Positions 44,157 to 51,503 of a stretch of DNA of 64,000 nt are shown one piece after another (the stretch's first letter is position 1; every line of letters begins with the position of its first letter). The position numbers and the translations under genes were made by a program. This stretch comes from Alcanivorax sediminis (GTDB lineage: Bacteria > Pseudomonadota > Gammaproteobacteria > Pseudomonadales > Alcanivoracaceae): NCBI RefSeq assembly GCF_009601165.1, contig NZ_WIRE01000001.1, positions 744,001 to 808,000 on the forward strand. The letters are read 5' to 3'. The notes beneath the pieces are model-generated. The model saw only the letters and a program-made list of their open reading frames with translations. It was not told the DNA's origin and ran no database searches.

Positions 44157-44606
44157 ATGAGTGAGTACGGAGCTACGGTTGCCTGGCACCTGAAACCGGA
44201 TACCCCTTTCGACTATGAATCCTTCAATCGCGACCACGAATGGACCCTCAGTGGTGGTGAAGTGGTGCAGGCGTCGGCCTCACCGGACTTCTTTGGCTGC
44301 GGCAACAAGGTCAACCCGGACGAGGCCGTGGTGGCTGCCACGTCCAGCTGCCACATGCTCACGTTCCTGGCCATCGCCGCCAAGCGTGGAATCAAGGTGT
44401 TGAGCTACATTGATCGCCCCTCCGGCAAGGTAGAAAAGAACAGCGAGGGGAGAGTGGCGATCACCAGTATCACCCTGCGCCCGAAAGTGGTGTTCGACGA
44501 TGCAGACCTGGATGGTCCGGCGCTGCAGAAACTGCATGACAGTGCGCACCGCAACTGTTTTGTGGCCAACTCCCTCAAGACCCCGGTGAGCATCGAGCCA
44601 GCCTGA
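44157..44606 (+). CDS. OsmC/Ohr family peroxidase-like protein
   Basis: 149 residues. The OsmC fold has two conserved Cys: Cys65 in ATSSCHMLTFLA and Cys134 in AHRNCFVANSL, the pair used for thiol-dependent hydroperoxide reduction. The FFGCGNKVNPDEAVVA segment is typical of the OsmC-like subgroup rather than Ohr. It should reduce organic hydroperoxides in the cytoplasm. ATG follows AAGGAAGCA. It stands between a repeat element and the acyl-CoA dehydrogenase gene. Confidence 0.88.
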   Translation: MSEYGATVAWHLKPDTPFDYESFNRDHEWTLSGGEVVQASASPDFFGCGNKVNPDEAVVAATSSCHMLTFLAIAAKRGIKVLSYIDRPSGKVEKNSEGRVAITSITLRPKVVFDDADLDGPALQKLHDSAHRNCFVANSLKTPVSIEPA

Positions 44607-44781
44607 TGCCCGGGCGACCTGTCGGTCTCAGACTGACAGGTCACTGACGGAGAAGGTATACAAAAGACCGGAGAGTCACCCTTGTTGATGTGACCCTCAC
44701 CGCTTGTCGCTAGAATGTTGGCCATAGTTTCGCCGGCACGGGCTGCCCCGTGCACGTTAATGACCAACAGGATGAGCCAGT

Positions 44782-45921
44782 ATGCTTGATCAAAACGAAA
44801 TCGATCTGTTCCGCGACAACGTCAAGAAATTCCTCGAAAACGAAGTGGCGCCCTACTACAACCAGTGGGAAAAGGACGAGAAGTTCCCCCGCGAGCTGTG
44901 GAACAAGCTGGGCGAGAACGGCCTGCTGTGTGTGGACGTGCCGGAAGAATACGGCGGCTTTGGTGCCACCTTTACCCTCTCCGCAGTGATCGTGGAAGAA
45001 GCCTCCCGTGCCGGTTACGGCGCTCTGGCCTCCAACATTTCCGTGCACTCCGACATCGTTGCCCCCTACATCCTGCATCTGGGTACAGAAGAGCAGAAGC
45101 AGACCTGGTTGCCGAAGATGGTGTCCGGTGAAGCCGTAGGCGCTATCGGCATGACCGAGCCGGGTGCCGGTTCCGACCTGCAGGGCATGAAAACCCGTGC
45201 CGACAAAGATGGCGATGGCTACAGCATCAACGGCCAGAAAACCTTCATCACCAACGGCCAGCACTGTGACCTGATTGTGCTCGCCACCAAGACTGACCCC
45301 AATGCCGGCTCCAAGGGCATGACCCTGTTCACCGTGGACTGCAGCCTGCCGGGCTTCTCCCGTGGTCGTAACCTGGAAAAAATGGGTCACCACGCCGCTG
45401 ACACCTCCGAGCTGTTCTTCCAGGACGTAAAAATCGGTGCCGATCAGATTCTCGGTGGCGAAGGCAAAGGCTTTGCCAACCTCATGAACGAGCTGCCCCG
45501 TGAGCGCCTGATCCTGGCCCTGGGTGCGGTCGCAGCCTGCGAAGGCATGATTGAGCGCACCATCGAATACACCCAGGAGCGCATGGCCTTCGGCCAGCCC
45601 ATCAGCAAGTTCCAGAACACCCGCTACGTGCTGGCTGACCTGCACGCCCAGACCCAGATCAACAAGGCGTTCTGCACCCAGTGCACCGCCGAGTACGACA
45701 AGGGCGAGCTGAGCACCACCAACGCCTCCATTGCCAAACTCACCACCACCGAGCTTCAGGGTGTGGTGGCAGACAAGTGTCTGCAGCTGTTCGGAGGCTA
45801 CGGCTACATGCAGGAATACCCGATCTCACGCGACTACGTGGATGCCCGTATCCAGCGCATCTACGGTGGTACCAGCGAAATCATGAAGGAAATTATCTCC
45901 CGGGACATTCTCGGTCGGTAA
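44782..45921 (+). CDS. acyl-CoA dehydrogenase
   Basis: FAD enzyme of fatty-acid or branched-acyl beta-oxidation, 379 residues. Signatures are GAIGMTEPGAGSDLQGMKTRA (seen as MTEPGAGSDLQGMKTRA), then FITNGQHCDLIV, and the C-terminal LFGGYGYMQEYPISRDYVDAR and IYGGTSEIMKEII with a candidate catalytic Glu. It resembles the long-chain/isovaleryl-like group used for general acyl-CoA. It is a single gene with an intrinsic terminator directly downstream and marks the last backbone gene before the cassette array. Confidence 0.93.
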   Translation: MLDQNEIDLFRDNVKKFLENEVAPYYNQWEKDEKFPRELWNKLGENGLLCVDVPEEYGGFGATFTLSAVIVEEASRAGYGALASNISVHSDIVAPYILHLGTEEQKQTWLPKMVSGEAVGAIGMTEPGAGSDLQGMKTRADKDGDGYSINGQKTFITNGQHCDLIVLATKTDPNAGSKGMTLFTVDCSLPGFSRGRNLEKMGHHAADTSELFFQDVKIGADQILGGEGKGFANLMNELPRERLILALGAVAACEGMIERTIEYTQERMAFGQPISKFQNTRYVLADLHAQTQINKAFCTQCTAEYDKGELSTTNASIAKLTTTELQGVVADKCLQLFGGYGYMQEYPISRDYVDARIQRIYGGTSEIMKEIISRDILGR

Positions 45922-45942
45922 CTCTTTTCGGGTTCGAAATAA

Positions 45943-45967
45943 AACGCGGCTTCAGCCGCGTTTTTTT
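45943..45967 (+). terminator. acyl-CoA dehydrogenase terminator
   Basis: AACGCGGCT-TCA-GCCGCGTT followed by seven T, 22 bases after the stop codon. Confidence 0.92.
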
Positions 45968-46456
45968 ATGCCTGGGAAAGCGTCAGCTACGAGCTTTGAG
46001 CTGCCAGCCATGAGGAAAGTCAAAATCAGGGGGCGTCCTGTTGGGATAACCATCCGCAGGGCCCGTAGTGATCGTCAGGGTATGCCTGCAGACGAAACCT
46101 GATCGCAGGAAGGAAAAACCAAAACCAGAATCGGCACGAAAGAGTAATGCCATAGTAATGGCAAAAGCCGTGCTCAACAGATGGAAGTGTATGGCGTGTA
46201 AGATATGGCTTACAGAAAATGCTAACTGATTGATATAGAGTGATTTAATTCGAATCCAAATAAGCGGAACAGTACGACCGTGCCGGAATTATGTCGAACG
46301 ATTCGAGTTTTGCCGGATGAGAACGGTTGCTGTTTGTACTGCAACCTATTGAGGCGTTGAATTTTTTCTTTGGAATAATGTATTTCTGGTCCAGAAATAT
46401 GTCGATAAAAGATATGTCGAACCGTTCGACTGAATACGCTGTTATAGGTAAGAAGC
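45968..46456. other. 489-base spacer before the cassette array, with palindromes
   Basis: No convincing gene and no integrase. GC content falls sharply from about 46200. A 19-base perfect palindrome TATTTCTGGTCCAGAAATA lies at 46381-46399, and GTCGAACCGTTCGAC, a 7-1-7 palindrome, at 46416-46430, with a partial copy GTCGAACGATTCGAG at 46293-46307. GTTATAG at 46441-46447, immediately before the first cassette gene, may be the array's leading recombination point (attI-like or end of an earlier attC). 45986-46006 has another short iterated word (AGCTACGAGCTTTGAGCT). Confidence 0.55.
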
Positions 46457-46897
46457 ATGGAAGAAGCTGAAGAACCAAAATTCATGGCTGTTGACTCAAA
46501 TAGTGATGACTATCGACAAACTATTAAAAAGGCGCAGGCAACACTAAATGATTTCAAGGTCGCCTTGGAAAGCTTGCCTGATGACTCTTTTGCGTCCGTG
46601 AAGTTTTTTATACCTGAAGCGCAAGGTTCCGATGAAGGAGCATTCTTATGGTTAATGCATCCCTTCTTTGAAGATGGTTATTGCTTCGCAAGGCCATTCG
46701 AACTACCGGAAGAGTTTACGTGGTTAGAAGTAGGGCAATGGATAAAGCTTCCTGAAGAATCATTGATGGATTGGTACATTCTTACTGATTCAGGAGATTT
46801 ATCTGGAGGGTATTCATTACGCTACCAGCGCAATTTAACACCCGATCACAAAAAGCATGAATACGATGAAAGAATTGGCATCAAAAAATACCTATAA
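46457..46897 (+). CDS. cassette 1: DUF2314 family protein
   Basis: 146 residues. The central part resembles DUF2314: SFASVKFFIPEAQGSDEGAF..., followed by WLMHPFFEDGYCFARPFELP, and the family-like ending MDWYILTDSGDLSGGYSLRYQR. DUF2314 proteins are small, cytosolic and of unknown function, and recur in mobile contexts. The gene begins 10 bases after a GTTATAG and its stop overlaps the attC start. AT-rich codon use differs from backbone genes. Function not assigned. Confidence 0.75.
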   Translation: MEEAEEPKFMAVDSNSDDYRQTIKKAQATLNDFKVALESLPDDSFASVKFFIPEAQGSDEGAFLWLMHPFFEDGYCFARPFELPEEFTWLEVGQWIKLPEESLMDWYILTDSGDLSGGYSLRYQRNLTPDHKKHEYDERIGIKKYL

Positions 46898-46943
46898 CAA
46901 GGGCCTGCATGCCGACCTTCGGCGGCTGAGGCGGGCGTTATGA
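46893..46943 (+). other. attC site 1
   Basis: Starts TATAACAAG at the stop of cassette 1 and ends GCGTTATGA. The inside is a short palindrome with CCGACCTTCGG. At about 51 bases it is a short attC. Confidence 0.75.
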
Positions 46944-46953
46944 CTGAGAAGCC

Positions 46954-47289
46954 ATGAAATCTCACTGGAAATTTTGGTGCGACGCTAAGAATGAGAAAAA
47001 TGCTGGCGTAGTATTTTCAAAGCTAAGAAATAGCTTCTTCCTGAATGTTGTGGATCATGCGATCGATCCATATCACAAAGGCGGCTACGTTATATCCCTC
47101 GTAGCCGCAGGCCGTGCCGCCACCTGGAATGACCACGTAGTAGAGGTTATTGCGGCAGGGCAAGCACTCGGTAGAGGTTGGACAATTTCGGGCGATATAA
47201 ATGACGAGGCTGAGGGGTGGTCAAATGAAAGCAATGTTACTGGGATCACATCAGTTCAATGGGCCTGTGATATGCGGTACGGGTCATAA
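46954..47289 (+). CDS. cassette 2: hypothetical protein
   Basis: 111 residues, soluble, with no motif I recognise. Notable is a high aromatic content and two Cys (CDAKN near the start, WACDMRYG near the end). A segment VEVIAAGQALGRGWTISGDIND looks like a single alpha/beta unit. Start ATG 46954 is 10 bases after attC1. The stop codon lies within the first bases of attC2. Confidence 0.6.
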   Translation: MKSHWKFWCDAKNEKNAGVVFSKLRNSFFLNVVDHAIDPYHKGGYVISLVAAGRAATWNDHVVEVIAAGQALGRGWTISGDINDEAEGWSNESNVTGITSVQWACDMRYGS

Positions 47290-47331
47290 CAAGGCAGAGC
47301 ACGCGACAAGCGCGTGTCCGCAGCGTTAGGG
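47285..47331 (+). other. attC site 2
   Basis: CATAACAAG at the stop of cassette 2, an inner stem CACGCGACAAGCGCGTG, and GCGTTAGGG at the right end. About 47 bases. Confidence 0.78.
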
Positions 47332-47338
47332 GGAAGAA

Positions 47339-47740
47339 ATGCTCATTGAATTCTGTGCTCCAATGGAAGCGGTTGATGAAAATAATAAAGAGATTCAAAT
47401 TCCGGATAGTGTTATCGAAGCCCTCTCTGGCCGAGAAAATGAAGATCCAGACTGTGAATTATCCCAGTATTTGTCCGATAGTCATGATGCTAATGGTCTG
47501 AAAGAAGCTGGGGTACAGGATGGGATTCTCCATTTCAAAACGAAAGCAGGGAAGCTTTGGATATGTGCTAGGTACAACGTAGATTCAGAGCTTGATGAAA
47601 AGCAAGTCAGAAAGCTTATGGAGTATACATCTGGCCAGTTTAGCGACGGTGCGGGAGCGGGTTGGACTCAGGATCTGTGGTATGAGTTCGAGATTGGTCT
47701 CGATCCGGTTTGGGATCAAATCGAGCGGCAACTCCCCTAA
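47339..47740 (+). CDS. cassette 3: hypothetical acidic protein
   Basis: 133 residues, acidic (many Asp/Glu), soluble. ATG 47339 follows AGGGGGAAG, which overlaps the right end of attC2, so the recombination site supplies the ribosome-binding site. Features seen are ENEDPDCELSQYLSDSHDANG and a Gly-rich turn SDGAGAGWTQDLWYEFEIG. No family recognised. Confidence 0.62.
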   Translation: MLIEFCAPMEAVDENNKEIQIPDSVIEALSGRENEDPDCELSQYLSDSHDANGLKEAGVQDGILHFKTKAGKLWICARYNVDSELDEKQVRKLMEYTSGQFSDGAGAGWTQDLWYEFEIGLDPVWDQIERQLP

Positions 47741-47812
47741 CAAGCGGCAGCAAGCGGATCAAATTTCCGCTCGTTCCTCGCTTCAATTTGCCCGCTGTGC
47801 CGGGCGTTAAGC
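47735..47812 (+). other. attC site 3
   Basis: CCCTAACAAGCGGC at the left and GCCGGGCGTTAAGC at the right are near-complementary outer boxes. The inner arms are AGCGGATCAAATT and CAATTTGCCCGCT. About 78 bases, the best example of the shared attC type. Confidence 0.88.
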
Positions 47813-47836
47813 GCCCAAGTTAGTCACGGAGTAGAA

Positions 47837-48385
47837 TTGAAAATCAGAAATAGAGAAGAGCTGGCGGAATACGTAAATCACGGAAACAGAGTGAAGTATG
47901 TATTTTTCTGGGGGCACAAAAAACCAAAGACTGGCGTATCAAAAAGTTGCTTTAGTCAGTGGTATGATGCGCCATTTGAATGCGAAGGCAAAAGTTTCAT
48001 GACAGCGGAGCATTACATGATGTATCGCAAAGCGTTACTTTTTGGTGATTGCGATGCTGCAGAAAGACTTCTAGCCGCGAGTAATCCCGGAGAAGCAAAA
48101 GCTATTGGTCGTGAGGTTAAGGGCTTCAATCAAGAAAAATGGGACTATTGTCGCTTTGAAATCGTGGTTTCGGGTAACTTAGCAAAATTCAGCTGCAACC
48201 CGGAACTGAAAGAATTTTTACTTAACACTGGAAACCGGGTGCTCGTCGAAGCAAGCCCAGTGGACAAAATTTGGGGTATCGGCCTGGCCGAAGATGACCC
48301 GGCCTGTGAAAACCCAAACTTGTGGAAGGGCGCTAATCTATTGGGATTCGCGTTAATGGAAGCGCGTGAGCAATTATCGCCGTAG
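47837..48385 (+). CDS. cassette 4: NADAR family (YbiA-like) protein
   Basis: 182 residues, TTG start with GGAGTAG upstream. The NADAR hallmarks are present: FFWGHK at the N-terminus, SFMTAEHYMMYRKALLFGD, NPGEAKAIGREVKGFNQEKWD, and VEASPVDKIWGIGLAEDDP. The family includes YbiA, an N-glycosidase of riboflavin intermediates, and NADAR enzymes that remove ADP-ribose from guanine of nucleic acids as antidotes to DarT-type toxins. No toxin gene is adjacent. Either role would be plausible as a portable cassette function. Confidence 0.85.
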   Translation: MKIRNREELAEYVNHGNRVKYVFFWGHKKPKTGVSKSCFSQWYDAPFECEGKSFMTAEHYMMYRKALLFGDCDAAERLLAASNPGEAKAIGREVKGFNQEKWDYCRFEIVVSGNLAKFSCNPELKEFLLNTGNRVLVEASPVDKIWGIGLAEDDPACENPNLWKGANLLGFALMEAREQLSP

Positions 48386-48390
48386 GTCGC

Positions 48391-48475
48391 GCTTAACAAG
48401 TGCAGGCACGGCGACGCCCTTTACATTGCGCCTTCGGCTCCATTCCACGGGCGCGCACGCTGCAAAGCGTTAGGT
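48391..48475 (+). other. attC site 4
   Basis: GCTTAACAAGTGCAGGCACG at the left and GCACGCTGCAAAGCGTTAGGT at the right (outer boxes TGCAGGC...GCTGCA), with CGCCTTCGGCT inner turn. About 85 bases. Confidence 0.85.
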
Positions 48476-48480
48476 GAATT

Positions 48481-48774
48481 ATGGGCACGGAAATTCTTGT
48501 CGTTATGATCTTTGTTCCGGTTGCTCTTTGGGTCTTTGACTTGATGAGAATCGTTCAAAGGAAAAAGGCTTTAGTGCACACCATATTGCTCCTGGTTGGT
48601 TTCTTGGTGCTCGGGTATTTGGCTCTCTCGTCTTATCAAGGCGGCTGGCACCCAATGCAGGGAGTCATTTTCGGGAGTCTCTTATATGCTCCGAGCTATG
48701 TAGTGGCGTGGTTCATCCTATCCGTGATATTCAAGATGAAAAGAGACAATGGAGAGAGCGGTGGAGTCACCTAA
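48481..48774 (+). CDS. cassette 5: small membrane protein
   Basis: 97 residues with three predicted membrane helices (about 4-22, 32-51 and 62-85) and a polar C-terminal tail. The AGGTG at the end of attC4 lies 4 bases before ATG and is the only visible ribosome-binding site. No family recognised. Confidence 0.62.
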   Translation: MGTEILVVMIFVPVALWVFDLMRIVQRKKALVHTILLLVGFLVLGYLALSSYQGGWHPMQGVIFGSLLYAPSYVVAWFILSVIFKMKRDNGESGGVT

Positions 48775-48846
48775 CGAGCGGCGGCAGGCAGACCAAATTT
48801 CCGCTCCTTCGTCGCTCCAATTTGCCTGCTGCGCCGGGCGTTAGGT
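48769..48846 (+). other. attC site 5
   Basis: ACCTAACGAGCGGCGGCAGG at the left and CCTGCTGCGCCGGGCGTTAGGT at the right (ends GTTAGGT). The inner core AAATTTCCGCTCC...CCAATTTG is nearly the same as in attC3. About 78 bases. Confidence 0.88.
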
Positions 48847-48862
48847 ACATGAAGGAGGAAGA

Positions 48863-49228
48863 ATGTCTGATCTGGAAAGTCAGCTAAATGATCACGAAAA
48901 GGTGCTTTATGATTCGCACAAAGAGATGAACTCGATCGTGGTGAGCAAACTGGTTTCCTCTGGATTTAAAATAGGAGATGAGGTCGAAGCTGAATACTAC
49001 TTTATATCTGACGTTTTGGAATCAATATCTGAACTACATCATCATCTAAAAGAAAAATACGAGTATATAACTAAAGCCTCAAAAAACAGTGAGGGAACGT
49101 TCATCTTGCAAGGTTTGCGGCCAAATCTGACTCTTACTGAAGACTTTGCCAATCGATGGTGTCTCAATATGATAGTGATTGGCGGTGATTTCGGGTGCGA
49201 CTTTGGCGGCTGGGGAGTTAGGCATTAA
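48863..49228 (+). CDS. cassette 6: RraB-like protein
   Basis: 121 residues, ATG with AAGGAGGAAG upstream. The layout VEAEYYFISDVLESISELHHHL, a central LQGLRPNLTLTEDF, and the end FGCDFGGWGVRH resemble the RNase E inhibitor RraB (PF06877), whose members end in a YDGWG motif. The family binds RNase E or other partners and modulates RNA decay; activity here is not shown. RraB-like domains are frequent among stand-alone accessory genes. Confidence 0.6.
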   Translation: MSDLESQLNDHEKVLYDSHKEMNSIVVSKLVSSGFKIGDEVEAEYYFISDVLESISELHHHLKEKYEYITKASKNSEGTFILQGLRPNLTLTEDFANRWCLNMIVIGGDFGCDFGGWGVRH

Positions 49229-49230
49229 GT

Positions 49231-49299
49231 ACCTAACAAGAAATTGCAGCGGATCAAATTTCGCTGCACTCAATTAGTCCGTTTAGCTTGGCGTTATGT
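49231..49299 (+). other. attC site 6
   Basis: ACCTAACAAGAAATTGCAGCG at the left, inner ATCAAATTTCGCTGCACTCAA, and CTTGGCGTTATGT at the right. About 69 bases; the outer arms are less well matched than in attC3 and attC5. Confidence 0.78.
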
Positions 49300-49312
49300 A
49301 TAAGGAGGGGGA

Positions 49313-49681
49313 GTGGATTTCGTTAAAGTTATCTTCGTGTGGGCCGTTCCTCTTCTTTTGGGTCTTCTATTTCAAAGGGGCTTGCTCCAAAACGAAGGCT
49401 TCATAAAACGTAAATTTTGGTTTTTTGCAGCATCAAGGGCAGGCATAACAGCAACCTTTATCGCCCCAACCTTGCTTCTTGGTGGCCATGGGGGCGTGCC
49501 GGTTAGTTTTATCGGTGGTTTTGCCATGATTTTTTTCATTGGGCCGGCCTATACGGATTCAGGGCTAAGTTGGGGTGGGGTTGGTGTAAGAGGTGATGCG
49601 GGTCTGTTCGTTGTCCTCCTTATCCCGTGCTACGTTGCCGCAGTGGTGAGTCTAGTTCGGTCGAAGTTAAAATTTACATAA
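49313..49681 (+). CDS. cassette 7: small membrane protein
   Basis: 122 residues, GTG start preceded by AAGGAGGGG. Three or four predicted membrane helices (about 4-22, 38-58, 62-78, 96-115) with a Gly-rich loop SGLSWGGVGVRGDAG between the last two. No family recognised. The stop overlaps attC7. Confidence 0.62.
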   Translation: MDFVKVIFVWAVPLLLGLLFQRGLLQNEGFIKRKFWFFAASRAGITATFIAPTLLLGGHGGVPVSFIGGFAMIFFIGPAYTDSGLSWGGVGVRGDAGLFVVLLIPCYVAAVVSLVRSKLKFT

Positions 49682-49751
49682 CAAGTGGCGGCAGTCGGAC
49701 CTAGTTACGCTCGTTCCTCGCTCCACTGGTCTACTGCGTCAAGCGTTATGC
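49676..49751 (+). other. attC site 7
   Basis: CATAACAAGTGGCGGCAG at the left and CTGCGTCAAGCGTTATGC at the right, with GTTACGCTCGTTCCTCGCTCC in the middle, again the shared core. About 76 bases. Confidence 0.85.
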
Positions 49752-49771
49752 ATGAATTTAGCGGGGTAGAA

Positions 49772-50098
49772 ATGCAACTGATAAATGGTTTGATAACAGC
49801 AGCTTTGTTCGGGGCTAGCGTGTACCTGGTGATTACTATCAATGGGATCGCTAATGCATCTGGAGCGAAAGGGAAAAAGCTGCTTAAGAGCGCGCTCCTT
49901 TTTATGGTTTTGATACCGATGGTTGCAGGGTTCTTGAAAGGTGTTTTGGGCCTAGGAAACGAAACAGCTATAGGAATGTATATATACTACTTTGCCTATA
50001 TTTCAAGCATTTCAGGGGTATTTTTTCTGGCTAAAGGTCTTCGTCGGGCTATTCAAGAAGCCTCAGATTCTAAGCCTGCTGAAGCAGATGAAGCATAA
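49772..50098 (+). CDS. cassette 8: small membrane protein
   Basis: 108 residues from ATG 49772, chosen for GGGGTAG 4-5 bases upstream; ATG 49748 at the attC7 end is an alternative (116 residues). Three predicted membrane helices (about 4-26, 37-60, 66-88) and a charged C-terminal tail. No family recognised. Confidence 0.6.
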   Translation: MQLINGLITAALFGASVYLVITINGIANASGAKGKKLLKSALLFMVLIPMVAGFLKGVLGLGNETAIGMYIYYFAYISSISGVFFLAKGLRRAIQEASDSKPAEADEA

Positions 50099-50138
50099 CA
50101 AGGCACTACTGCCGACAAGCGGCAGAGCGCGGCGTAAC
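50093..50138 (+). other. attC site 8, decayed right end
   Basis: GCATAACAAGGCACTACTGCCG at the left and a CTGCCGACAAGCGGCAG hairpin are intact, but the right end reads GGCGTAACC where GTTRRRY is expected. The site may be inactive, which would freeze cassettes 8 and 9 together. Confidence 0.6.
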
Positions 50139-50151
50139 CAACTCGAAGCGC

Positions 50152-50625
50152 ATGACTAAATTTCTGTTTTCACATGATAGAGATAGGGTTCTTGAGGATT
50201 TGCACTCAGTGCTGGATGGTGCGCACGTCAATTTGTTCAAGTATGGGTATACGTACTGGGACGTTGACTTTGTTTCAAAGGATCTAGATACAAACAAATT
50301 ATCAGCTTCGGAAATTTTGGTTCCAGATTCAGAGCGGTGGTGGGCATCGATCAATAAGCCACCGATAGACCTTGAGGCTAAAGGAGCCAACGCGAACGAT
50401 ACCTTGGCCGCGTTGGTTTTAACCCATTCAATGAATTCGCTCGTTCAACAGTGGACTTTAAGAGACGATAATTCGCTAGAGCTCCATTTTGAGAATGGAG
50501 GCTGGATTATTATCCCTCCAGTACAAGATCCGTTCCTCGGGTTTTCCTGGCATTTTCGAACCGAAAAAAATGAAGAGGCGTCAATCTGCAATGTTGATGA
50601 AGTTTGTTACCGGTACAGGTTATAA
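50152..50625 (+). CDS. cassette 9: hypothetical protein
   Basis: 157 residues, soluble. The second half has WTLRDDNSLELHFENGGWIIIP, a beta-hairpin style common in small immunity-like and DUF6188-like proteins, then a C-terminal FSWHFRTEKNEE. I do not assign a family. ATG has no strong ribosome-binding site (AACCAACTCGAAGCGC precedes). Confidence 0.6.
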   Translation: MTKFLFSHDRDRVLEDLHSVLDGAHVNLFKYGYTYWDVDFVSKDLDTNKLSASEILVPDSERWWASINKPPIDLEAKGANANDTLAALVLTHSMNSLVQQWTLRDDNSLELHFENGGWIIIPPVQDPFLGFSWHFRTEKNEEASICNVDEVCYRYRL

Positions 50626-50697
50626 CAATCGACATCATCGCGGCCGTTTTTTCGCCGCTTTACGGTTCCAAATCGGCACATGTGCCGGGGGTTAAAC
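50620..50697 (+). other. attC site 9
   Basis: TTATAACAATCGACATC at the left and ATGTGCCGGGGGTTAAAC at the right, with inner GCGGCCGTTTTTTCGCCGC. About 78 bases. Confidence 0.78.
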
Positions 50698-50711
50698 TTC
50701 AGGGAAGTATC

Positions 50712-51500
50712 GTGCAAGAATCACGAAAGATAAAAGACTATTTGATAGAAAGACCAAAGCCGCAAGGCATAGACGTTTTATGCAGACTGAAACATTTTTC
50801 AATTATTACGTACGCGGTACCGTCAAGCAGATTTAAGGGTATTTTCCCTGAGCGCTTTCAGTTGGATGCAGTCGAAATCGACGGCCAGGAAATGGGACTA
50901 ATATCAGTGGTGCCCTTCATCGATGTTGATTTTACTTCAGCAGTTTTCCCTTTTCCCAAATTCACGATGGGGCAGACTAACTATCGAATTTACATAATAG
51001 ACACCGAAACCGGCGAGCGCTGTGTATGGTTCCTCGGTACGACTCTGGATTCATTAACACTGGTAGTGCCAAGATATTTATGGAACCTTCCTTGGCATTC
51101 GGGAAAAGTGAAGTTTGATTGCGCTATAAACGAATTCTCTGGCCTTTATGATAAATATCACATGCAAACTGCCTCAAGGTGGGCAGAGGCTACAGTTAGC
51201 TTGATCCAGTCGGAAACCGATCGGTTCAATTTCCCCGGGTTCCCTGACGCTGAGTCGGCCTTGGTCTACTTGACACATCCATTGGCAGGCTTCTATTACC
51301 GTAGAGATGGAAAGCTCGGGACATATCGAGTCTGGCATAAGGCACTAGAAGTCAGGCCGGCACAGTTAGAGTCAGCCAATTTCAAGCTTTTATCTAAACT
51401 CGGAATTGTTGAGGAGTCGGAGCAAACCTCACCCTACAGCGTATTAATCGAGCCTATAAATGAATTCACAATTTATTTGCCACCGACGGTTATCGGCTAA
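50712..51500 (+). CDS. cassette 10: DUF2071 family protein
   Basis: 262 residues, GTG start with AGGGAAG 5 bases upstream. Resembles DUF2071/YqjF-type acetoacetate-decarboxylase-fold proteins: FSIITYAVPSSRFKGIFPE, LDAVEIDGQEMGLISVVPF, FTMGQTNYRIYIIDTETGER and a late THPLAGFYYRRDGKLGTYRVW. The biochemical role is unknown. It is the largest cassette gene and the last one with a recognisable attC-like spacer. Confidence 0.68.
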   Translation: MQESRKIKDYLIERPKPQGIDVLCRLKHFSIITYAVPSSRFKGIFPERFQLDAVEIDGQEMGLISVVPFIDVDFTSAVFPFPKFTMGQTNYRIYIIDTETGERCVWFLGTTLDSLTLVVPRYLWNLPWHSGKVKFDCAINEFSGLYDKYHMQTASRWAEATVSLIQSETDRFNFPGFPDAESALVYLTHPLAGFYYRRDGKLGTYRVWHKALEVRPAQLESANFKLLSKLGIVEESEQTSPYSVLIEPINEFTIYLPPTVIG

Positions 51501-51503
51501 AAC

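Noticed and set aside
46222..46485. Minus-strand reading frames before the cassette array, considered as an integrase or toxin fragment
   Set aside because: They are 77-87 codons, overlap the palindromes and the first cassette start, have no tyrosine-recombinase motif and no ribosome-binding site.
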